From: Nymphalis io
Taxonomy: Eukaryota > Arthropoda > Insecta > Lepidoptera > Nymphalidae
NCBI RefSeq assembly: GCF_905147045.1
Contig: NC_065905.1
Span: 6,448,001 to 6,512,000 of the forward strand
Direction of reading: 5' to 3'
DNA length: 64,000 nucleotides
Positions 25,501 to 37,500 of the stretch are shown here, piece after piece. Each line of letters opens with the position of its first letter. The stretch's first letter is position 1. The notes beneath the pieces are model-generated. The model saw only the letters and a list, made by a program, of their open reading frames with translations. It had not been told where the DNA came from and made no database searches. The position numbers and the translations under genes are program-made.

Positions 25501-28500
25501 AAAGTAAAGTATTAAGAAGTATAACGGATCATCGTTATACTTCTTAATTCTTATTGAATAGTTTTGTGGCCAAAACATTTTTAAGGGAGACTAGCTCACA
25601 ACTCTGTGCGCAAACACTTCATTCTCCGTCCTCTCCGCGCCCTCATAATCCGATGGGACAGCAAACCCGACACGACTGGAAACAGTACAGTGGTGTAAAT
25701 ATTGCCAACTATCACACTTCAGGCTGCTTCTGAAATTTCTCGACAGAAAATCTAATAACATTTTTACTGGCTAGGGATTTGATCTAACGATCTTGGGGTT
25801 GAAGTATTATCAGCTATCCAATAAATCAACTGTAATTATCTCAACTATATTTAAGTGTTATATATCATTATTATAAATTTTAGAAAGACGTTGAGGAGCC
25901 TATGGCTGGTTACTTGAGCTTACATCAAACAGCCGCTGGACTCGTTATCAAGTGGACTCCCAATCAACTGATGAACGGTTACGCCGAAAGCGAGGGAATT
26001 GACAAAAGGTATAATATTGTTATGATTTTTTTTAATGTAGCTGTAGCCGCTTTAAATGTATTTACTTGTTAATTAAGTAGTCATATGTATTATTTATCAT
26101 GATGTCCTATTTTGCAATCTGTCATAATGTAGATATCGTTTTTTATTCTGTCTGGTATGCGTTACGCCCAAATAAAATATTTGCGTTATCAAAGAACTGA
26201 TTAGCTGTTGTCAAATTGAATGTATAATTTATTATATTTTTTTATATTTCAATCTATTGAAATGTGTAATATTTTTGAGAAACCTATAATATATATATAT
26301 ATACATTATTGGTATACATAAACAAACATATATGTTTTTTTATATATGGTCGAATCATAATATTACATCATTGTCATATATGTCAATAAATTCAACAGGT
26401 TTGCATATCTTTGATGTGGCTGATACTTTGAAACTATTTGTTTTTCATACAGGAATTGCCTTATTAACGTTTATTTCTTTCTAAAACGAATTAATTAAAA
26501 TTTATTTAATAACAAATAGTAAGGGATTCGTTATTTGTAGCCTTTTGATTTGTAATTACAAATGATAACTTCTGAATTACGTCACGTAAAAAAATATAAT
26601 AATAAAAAGCAAGCAAAACGAATCGTTTTTGTAAAATAGTAATCGGCCATTAAAGGTCCATTAAATGTTTTCAATTCATTTTGAAAGAACAAAGAAACTA
26701 ACGTGCCTGAAATATAATTCTACTCACTATTGCTTGTATGTAATTTTATGAGCACCATTTTACTGGTGGTAGAGCTTTGTGCAAGCTCGTCTGGGTAGGT
26801 ACCACCCACTCATCAGATATTCTACCGCAAAACAGCAGTACTTGTTATTGTTGTGTTCCGGTTTGAAGGATGAGTGAGCCAGTGTAATTACAGGCAAAAG
26901 GGACATAAAATCTTAGTTCCCAAGGTTGGTGGCGCATTGGCTATGTAAGCGATGGTTGACATTTCTTACAATGCCAATGTCTAAGGGCGTTTGATGACCA
27001 CTTACCATCAGGTGGCCCATATGCTCGTCCGCCTTCCTATTCTATAAAAAAAAAAAAATTGAGTTTGGTTCCATAGTACAGAGTCTTTAGTATAAGAATT
27101 TCTCGATTGAACTTTTATCTCCAATTACTCTAAAACCGATCTAAAATCGATGCTGTATATAGTTTTACTAATTTAAATGCAAAACAAGTTTTTGGGCGTG
27201 ACGTGTATTTTCTCTATGTTAGAATCAGTTAGTGTATGCTTGTGTCTGTGTATGTGTAGTCAGTATCGTTGGCACCTAGTGCATGTGTCGGCGTGTCCAC
27301 ATGAGTGTATTCTGTGCAGTGCAGCTCCTTGCACCGTGTATAGACGAAGATGTGCCGGTTCGCTTTGTATCAATTGGTATGTGTAGTTTCGTATTGTATT
27401 TGCTTATATTCGATGGAATAATTGTGAAATATTTTACTTATTATCATATATTTCCTTGAAATTTTCAGCGTGTACTGGGCGATGTCGCTACAAGTCTGTG
27501 TATGGGAAGTGGTATATGTTCACGTTCATCGATCTAAATTGAGTGATGCTCTCATTTTGGTTGGACAAGATGGAGTTCAACGACCTCCTATACATTTTCC
27601 CAAAGGTTTGCTTACATTTAATCGATGATAGAAATAATGGTTTGATTAGATTGCTATAACGAAATTAGAGTTTGCTAATAGATTTGAAATTGCTTACCAT
27701 TATTTAACGTTAAGACTATTTTGTAAATTAATTAGACGTTTACTTTACGATTAGCTTTTGATGACGATTTAGCTTTTTTAAATTATTATTTTTTATTCTT
27801 ATAAATAAACAAAGTATGGTTTAGAAATATTAGACTAAGGTTAAGTTGTTTAATAATGTGAAATCTCAATCAAAGGTATGTATGTATGTGCATATATCGG
27901 GTAGACATATTCATGCATATAAATTTTCAAATCGTTCACCTAATTTGTATTAATATACATACCTACATAATTTCAAATCATATTTGAAGACACTAGATCG
28001 TAACAATTTTTTTTCTTTACATTTTCTTATTGAATTTATCGTTTTGAATCGTCTCTTTAATTTTTATCTATTTTACATAATTTTATGTGAAAAACATTAT
28101 ATTTTATTACGGATTATTTTAACTTTATAAAATGTACTTAAATGTAACATTTAAGTACATTTTATAAAGCAATACTTAATATGCGACACATTTAGTGTGC
28201 AATATAAGCTGTAATAGTGGGGCGCGTCTTCGTAGATTGAACTTACTATACAGGGGCCGAATTCTACAAAATTATAACGATTACCATACGTTCCCGATTC
28301 AATTATAAATGATAATGGTGTGGTTGGTGGATGCTTGCCTTTTACGCCGAAGGTTGTGAGTTCGATTCCCACCCAGGACAGATATTTGTGAATGAACATG
28401 TCTGTTTGTCTTGAGTCTGGGTGTAATTATCTTTATAAGTATGTATTTACAAAATAAATAGAACAAGCTTAATTTGGGATCAGATGGCCGTGTGTGAAAA

Positions 28501-31500
28501 ATGTCCCAGGATATTATTATATTATAATTCCGATCTAACTTTGACTATTCTATATGTATTCGGATCGGAACCAGACCGATATGATGTTAACATATACCGC
28601 TATGTCAAAACCAAACTTAACTGTCAAAGTTTATGCCAATAGTCGATAATTATATTAAAGAATAAGAAATCGGATAAACGGCAATGATCACGCTTCGATT
28701 CGATTGCGATAATTTGACAATCTGTTAGTAAAATTTGCGCCCCGGTTGTTATAATAATTTATTAATATTCCTTTTGTAGGAGGACATTTGCTGTCATTTC
28801 TAAGTAGCTTAGAAACAGGCCTACTTCCTCACGGTCAACTCGATCCACCACTTTGGTCGCAACGAGGAACAGGAAAGGTTAAGTATATTATGAATTATAT
28901 AACAATAGTGGTATTTATTTTGCATAGAAATCAAATTAAAAAATAAATGTGTAAACTTTAAGGTGTTTGGTCGTGGCAAAGTCCGCAGGCAACCCTTGCC
29001 GAGCTTGTGCGAGAGCGGCGAGACGGATGATCCCGATTGGGAAGAAGTAGCGGGAGACTATGTGTTCCGAATAGTCAACAATGCTATTACAGATAGAGAA
29101 GGTATTTTTTAGTTGGCTTGTGATACTAGAAATGTAGGTGGCAGCACCAGTTACTGTTAAGGCTACATTTATCGTTTTTAAATAATTAAAATTACCGGTG
29201 GTATAGCTTCGTACGGGCACATGGTATATAACATCTCCTATAGGGGGCGAAGTTGACGGTGTGAGGTAAGGACTCGCTTATACTTCTGGCCGTGTCAATG
29301 TCTAAAGGACATATCAAATGCAAAATGAAGAAGTTTTCGATACGTGATGATAATCGTCGCGGCGCCGTCCCCAGCGATGCGCCACTCGCTGCTGGAGCGC
29401 GCGGTGCAGTCCCCGCCGCGCACGCCGCGCCGCCCGCTGGCGTCCACGTCCACCACGTCGTCCGACTCGTCCACCATGTCCGTGGACTACCCGCCGCCCG
29501 CGCTCAACGGACACGCGGCGCTGCCTGCGCCCAACCCCATCGTGGAGGAGGTGAGACACTAGAAGGTTTCATGTTGTACTATGAAGGGTCAAGGCCTCTC
29601 CTTTTTTAATTCCAACGTGGTGGAACTTGTTCCACCACGTTGCTCTAATGCCATCTAATTTAGTGCATTCTCTCATGATATTAATGTGGCTTTCATTCGA
29701 CACGGGTTTCTTAACGATGTTTTCCTTCAGAATTCAGCAGTGTCTGGCCTTGATTCGGAATCATGTGCTATAGCCGCTCGGCCATCTTGGCTGCAATGTT
29801 TGATTAATATGTTTTATTATGAAAGAATTTAATGAAACTAGAGGAGTAGTGAAATGTTTTAGAGCAAGACTAAATATTAACTCGTAACTTAGTAGAATGT
29901 TTGTTTTTTTATACTGGAAATGTATAATATGGTAGTTTAGCAAAATAGCTCATAAATTTTACTATCGTAGAAGTATATAGAGTATTCTTGTTAAAATTAT
30001 CCTGCTGTAACAAAATTCAACGAATGAACTTCTATTGACCGAATAAATGTTCATGAGCTGTTGATTTAGATTAATTAATTTCATGTATTTTTTCAAACAT
30101 ATATTGAACTAATAACCATGCAATTGAATTCTTATTAAAACATTGACAGCGCTGCACACGTAATAGCAACTTCTAGTGATATATAGCTCTTTCTCCCCTC
30201 ATATTTCCTCTCTCTCATCTAACGAAATTTGTATACAGCTGACGTGTCCTAAATATTCTAACTCTCAATTCTCGTCCAGCAAATCGATTATGGAATCGCC
30301 GCCCAAGAAGTTCCATTTCACCAACTTTTTCTGTGATTGACAAGACATGCGTTTTTGAAATATCAATTGCGGTATTACTTTTAGGTTGCATCGATCGAGC
30401 TTGTCTGTAGTACAATGCGTCGACAAATCATCTCACGGGCATTTTATGGTTGGCTCGCTTATTGCAGACATCTGTCCACAGTGCGAACACATCTTAGCGG
30501 ATTAGTGAATCCGAATATAATATCAAGAGGTAAGAATCTGATTATTTTGTGTAACGCTCAATTCGATTTAGCAAAAAAATCTCGAGCTAATTTTACTTTA
30601 CACAGTCATTTTAAAGAATAAGTTAGGGTTAATTGTAATTAAATATGGAAATAAATTAAATATGTGCTACTTTATCTATTTAGGGGACTGAATGGATAAA
30701 ATCTATGCTGTCTCCTTTTTTCTAATGTCAAACCGATGGTGACAAAAAAGAGAAATCATTGTTTAACTCTCAATCTATTGATAAATAATATCAATTAATT
30801 TGAGTGAATGTAATCTTTAATTTTAAATATATTTTTAAATGCACATTTATATATATATATTATTCCAGATGGTATAGAAACTGGTCTAACCGAAGAGTTG
30901 TGGCGATCCATGATGGACAATCGAGGTATTGTGATTGATAAAGATGAAGTGTACAGGATAGTTTACTACGGCGGTGTTCAACATGATATTAGAAGAGAGG
31001 TCTGGCCGTTCCTCTTAGGATATTATGAGTAAGTAATCAATAAAATAAACATTAAGTAGAACTTTTTAATAGTATGAAAATGCTTTCGTGAGGAAAAATA
31101 ATCCTATCGGAAGGATGTCTGGAAGAAATGGTCATTAAGCAAAACAACCGCCTTTTATACTAAATAATATATTTCTTTATTTCTTTTAATCTGTAAAATA
31201 ATAACAATGAAATGTACATTTTTAGGTTTGGCTCAACAGCCGAAGAAAGGATCGAACAGGACGTGAATTACCGAAGACAATACGAAACAACAATGTCCGA
31301 ATGGTTGTGCGTGGAAGCGATCGTGCGACAAAGAGATAGAGAAGCTACCGCTGCGTCAATCGCTCGACTCACGGAATCTTCAGGAAAACCAAGACCTGAA
31401 GTCAACGAGCCTGGCGAGGTGAGCGCATTAACACGTGACGTCCTTAAAATATATTCTGGAACCAAAGTTCTAAAATCAGTGCAGTGTCTTTTATCAATAA

Positions 31501-34500
31501 CACTATATATATATTTTATTAGGCTCTCCAACAAGGTTTACACATCACAAGCTTACATTACACACTATACTAAATATATGTCTATGAGCTCTTTCAATTA
31601 TAGGAAACTACAGCAATCATCTTATAAAACTAAGTAACAGTTAATAATAAAATATAAATTAAAAACTTAAACTTTTAACAGATCTTTGAAGATGATTGCA
31701 GCGTCATATCAGACAATCCACCAATTGTCTCACCCGAGCCCAGTGAGAACGAACAAAGGAAACATGAATCTAAACCTATACTTTCAAGAGCACCCAGTAT
31801 AGATGAAGTCGACAATATTGAAATGGATTCAGAAGAGAGAGCCAAAGAATCTAACAAAGTAAACGGTGATACGGAATCGGAGACCATTGATAGCAGGGAT
31901 ATAGACAGTCTAGGTGACTTAGACGATGACGACGAAGTATATATTAAGAGTGTCGTCGAAAACCCGGATATGAGACGCGAGAGTATAGCTGAGATTAAGA
32001 GACTTGCGGAAGGATTCGTACAAAAGGGTGAAGGGAGAGGTCTATTGTGCAGTGTCGACAGTGCCAACGTTAACCTTAATGGGAGTGACTTGAAGTCGTC
32101 TATAGATGAATATCAACCGAGCACGCATCAGCAGCATACGAGCGTTATTATAACAAATCCATCTGTTGATCTAGCTCCATCTGGTTCTCCTGCGTCTGCT
32201 GGTACTACAGGTAAACACATCGATTTAAGTCATTTAAAATTAAATGTTGTTGCGTTTTGATGCTGTCGTGATTCTGTGCGTGCAAAAGAACAATACAGTA
32301 CAGTGCAGTAACAGTAACAGCCTGTTAATGTCCCACTGCTGTGCTAAGGCCTCCTCTCCCTTTTGAGGAGAAGGTTTGGAGCTTATTCTACCACGCTGCT
32401 CCAATGCGGGTTGGTGGAATACACATGTGACAGAATTTCAATGAAATTAGACAAAACACAAAACAAAATTAAAAAAGAACAATACACAAGATGATATTAT
32501 GTATATCGTCTATACAAATTAAATTGCTATAGTTCCTTTGTAAATATTATGTGTCTGCACTCTGCGTTGGTCCTATATTGATTTAGTAATAAATACGAGT
32601 CTGATACATGCTGAATTTTAAGTTAGCTCTGGTAAAACTATATTTATACGTAAACTTTAATACGTAAACGTAATTTTTAATCTTCGTAAATGATTTATGT
32701 ATTAATATAAAATTGAACTTCAAATTTTATGCTGATGTCTTGAAAATATACACTTAAATGAAATGTACCTCAACCCCACAAAATGTTTTACATAAAATTT
32801 TCTCGCAAGTTTATTCTGATAAGGTGACATATTATATCAATAATAATTCAACTATCCAAGAAGTAACGAGCATACGTGATCTTGCCGTTATACTTCTAGC
32901 GTTCACTAAGCTTTAGGCTACATCTAGATCATATAATAAAAAAAGCGTCAAAACTATCTGGATTTATTAATAGACAGTTAAAGATATTTAAGCAACCGAG
33001 TGTTTCTATTCTTTTATTTAATACCTTTGTTCGAAATATCCTGGAGTACTGCTGTGTAGTGTGGAGCCCTCGCTATCAGGTTCACATAAATAGACTTGAA
33101 TGAGTTCAAAAGAGATTTTTATATCACCTTTCTTACACCGATAATAAATGTCTCGAACTTAAATCGTATGCACAGAGACCGAATTTTTACAGAGCAAGCT
33201 CACTTTACACTCGAAGGAAAATAAATGATATCGTCTTTCTATACAAGCTAATTCATGGACTTATTGACTCGTCCGATATCCTGCAATGCATACAGTTTTC
33301 TATTCCTCGTCCAAATAGTCGCATGCGATATTGTATGAACTTTTGTCTTCCTACCTTTAGAACAAATGTACTTAGCCACTCGCCTTTATACCGCATGTGT
33401 AATAGTATTCGTTTTAATTATGATATTTTTACCGAGTTCTATAGCCTCATTGATAAAAAGTTTAAAAAAACTGTTTCGATAGTTTAAATTATTTAGCTAT
33501 TAAAAAAACTTATAAACTTAGGTCTTTGTCGCTGTCACAGATTAGACGCTTTTTTCGCACTTAATCAAAAGCGCATGTCGTGTCTACATCAAGAGAAATG
33601 TAATCATTTGAATTTTTTGATTGTCATTTTGTTTTGTAGATCTATAAACATAAAATATATATAAAAAAAAATCATGTGCTCAATTTGTGCTTATACCTAA
33701 ACTCACGCTCAGTTTTAAAAGTCTGAGAAAGCCTACAAATTTGGGAGTTTCTGTCACATGTGTATTCTCCAATCGGAACCTTCTAGTAAATCGGTAGAAT
33801 CTTGCATTAGACCTTTTAGAGGCTGCTACTGTTAGCAATCCACTAACGCTTAAGATGTTAGGTCACGCTAGAATCGTTGTGGCTAGGTGACCTCGGGGTT
33901 GGCTACAACCGTCTGACTCGTTGTGTCCGCAGCCAACGCGAGCCCGGCGCGCAGCCCGCTGGGCGTGGTGCGCGAGGAGTCGCAGTCGGCGGGCGCGTCC
34001 TTCGACACGCTGGAGCCGAGCGACGCGCGCCCCGACACGCGCTCCGCCTGCGTGTCCCCCGCCAGCTCCAACGGCGGGGTGTATTCCGTGAGTTGATTCA
34101 CTTCACTGCTGGTAGAGTTTTGTGCTAGCTCGTCTGGGTGGGTACCACCCACTCATCAGATATTCTACCGCAAAATAGCAGTACTTGGTATTGTTGTGTT
34201 CCGGTTTGAAGGGTGAGTGAGCCAATGTAATTTTTAAACAGGCACAAGGGACGTAACATCTTAGTTCCCAAGGTTGGTGGTGCATTGGCGATGTAAGCGA
34301 TGGTTAACATTTCTTACAATGCCAATGTCTATGGGCGTTGGTCATATTTACCATCAGGTGGCCCATATGCTCGTCCGTCTTCCTATTCTATAAAAAAAAG
34401 TTGATGTTCATTTATTGGCGATTTTTTACTTTCGCTCCGTTTATTTAAAGATTAGTTAAATTTCTAAGTCAAAGCAATAATATTCATTTACAATATTTTT

Positions 34501-37500
34501 TTCACTCGAAATAGCCTATTTGTATTTATATTCGTGTATTATTTGTAATATCTTTAAAAAATTAAAATATTTTTTACTAGCAAGATTCTGGAAGTCTCAC
34601 GTGTATCGGAAATTTTTTGCTAACTCTGTGTTAATTTATATATATTATATCAATCCGTTAAATATATTACGTAATATCATGATACTTAAATTTCTATTTA
34701 AAATGTATTGTTTCAGAACGAATTGGTCGAGAGTTTTGCTCTGAATCTGCATAGAATTGAAAAAGACGTTCAAAGGTGCGACAGGAACTACCCATTCTTC
34801 ACAGATGAGAATTTGGATAAGCTGAGGAATATTATGTGCACGTGAGTATCATTACCGTAGTAGCCTATGAATATACCACTGCTGGGCTAAAGCCTCCTCT
34901 CCTCTTTTTGAGGAGAAGGTTTGGAGCTTATTCCACCACGCTGCTCCAATGCAGGTTGGTGGAATATACATGTGGCAGAATTTCAGTGAAATTAGACACA
35001 TGCAAGTTCCCTCACGATGTTTTCCTTCACCGTAAAGCATGAGATGAATTGTAATCACAAATTTAGCACATGAAAATTCAGTGGTGCTTTCCCGGGTTCG
35101 AACCCACGATTATTGGTTAAGATTCACGCGTTCTACCACTGGGCCATCTCGGCTCTGAGTATCATTACGGGTATGGTATCTTATTTGAATTGTTGTTTGT
35201 TTAGGCCGAATCTTGCAAATTGAATTAAAAAAACTTTCTCGTCCTACGGAGTTGTTATTTTACGTGTCGGTTCAGTTTCAATGACAATACATTTTTTTTT
35301 TCTTGTCTTTTTTTATGGTAAATGTCACAGAATGTGGCTCCATACGAAGAAACTCTTCAACGATCAACAGCACACATTTTGTATATGAAAGCTTGTATTT
35401 AAGAATGGTTTTTTTGCCAATAATTTATTTTTATAATTGTTATGCGGTCAATATTTTTTACCATTTTACAAATATAGATATGTCCATTATTCCCGTTCTC
35501 ATAATAACTGCTTTTGTAAGAAAATATATTATGCGCATTTATCCTATAGCCTTTATCAACTGTACGACCCCTTACTGCTCTATTAATCTAATGTCCTTAA
35601 CTAATAGTTGCCTGGAAGTTTTTTATTTTTTTATTTTACAGTATAAACAACCCAATAACAATTAAATTATGGCATTACAAAAACCAAGAAAGTTTATCTT
35701 GAGTGCCTTTTCGTCTATGGATTTAAATAAATAATAATATTCACACACAGCCATCTGATCCAAAACTAAACAGAGCTTGTACTATGGAAACCAGACAACT
35801 GATATGCTACATATACTACTTTTCTTTTTTTTTATAGAATAGGAAGGTGGACGAGCATATGGGCCACCTGATGGTAAGTGGTCACCAAACGCTCTTAGCC
35901 ATTGGCATTGTAAGAAATGTCAACCATTGCTTATAGCCAATGCGCCACCAACCTTGGGAACTAGGATTTTATGTCCCTTGTGCCTGTAATTACACAGGCT
36001 CACTCACCCTTCAAACCGGAACACAACAATATCAAGTATTGCTGTTTTGCGGTAGAATATCTGATGAGTGGGTGGTACCTACTCAGACGAGCTTGCACAA
36101 AGCCCTACCACCAGCTTCTTTTGTAAATACATACTTATATAGATAATTACACCAAGACTCAGGACGAACAGACATGTTCATGCATGCAAATGTCTGTCCT
36201 GGGTGGGAAACGAACCCACAACCTTCGTCGTGAAAGGCAAGTATCTACCAACCACGTCAACCGGCCCAATTTACATACAATAAACGCTATAATTGTTTTA
36301 AATAATACATTTTCAACTTATATTTATTACTTATTCTGTTATCTAAGCTATTTATTAAGCGAGGAATCATGTAAGAGCTAGTACGCTGTCCGTGTTTATT
36401 GTTAGCTGAAATAGTGACTATTTTTGTTGTCACCCAAAAAGTTTTTACATTATGCGGAACGTTATTCTGAAAATCTATCATCACTCCCGCTTAGCAATAG
36501 GACCGCCATTTTGTATATACTATTACAATAAAGGATATTCTGTTACTAAATAATATATTTGTTTTAAATTTATAAGGTATGTATGGGAACACCTGGAGAC
36601 AGGATACATGCAGGGCATGTGCGACCTGGTGGCGCCGCTGCTGGTCATCATGAAGGAGGAGGCGGTCGCGCACGCGCTGTTCTCGCGGCTCATGCACCGC
36701 GCGAGGGACAACTTCCCGTCTGGTCAGGCTATGGATGCGCATTTTGCTGACATGAGGTAACTTATGGAGTATATCATTATATTGCTTAATATCATAGCCC
36801 ACAATTACCCAAAGCTTACTTCGATGGCAGCAAAGTAGATACGGACATCTGCATTTTTGAAAAAAAAAGCATTTTCAGTGCTTTTTTTACAAAAATAAGA
36901 TATATAATATTTTTAAATATTATATATAATCCATATCATAATAAAATAATATATATAATATTTTTAACATGATACATAATATTTAAAAATATTATATAAT
37001 CTTATTTTTGTAAAAAAAGCACTTTCACAAAAATGCAGATGTCCGTATCTACTTTGCTGCTATCGACTTATTCTTATTTTGTTATTAGCCGACAAAAAGT
37101 AGGAAGTTATCGATTTGGCCTGATTTTTAATTTTGTGTATGTTCTTCGGAATAAGGCAAATATGTTACCTTAGGTAATTGACTACGTTAAGTATCCATTT
37201 ATATATAATAAATTTTGTCTCTACGTAACTTTCACTTAGCCGAAAGCTTTACCTATAAACTATCTTTTTCTGACACCATTGATTTGACAATCGAAAGAAG
37301 AAGACAGCATTGTTTAACCAACGACCCCCCTAAACAATGGATAAATTAAAGCCGGTAGTTTTGAATTTAAGTATAATAACATACAGACTTTTAAGTCGGT
37401 TTTCTTTATGGATATATTTTAGGTCACTCATTCAAATCCTGGACTGTGAGTTATACGAACTGATGCACGCGCACGGGGACTACACTCACTTCTACTTCTG

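Noticed and set aside
29292..29609. Overlapping ORFs on both strands rich in Arg, Ala and His
   Set aside because: They are shadow frames of the GC-rich SGSM exon 9, whose real frame is fixed by the exon 8 and exon 10 junctions.
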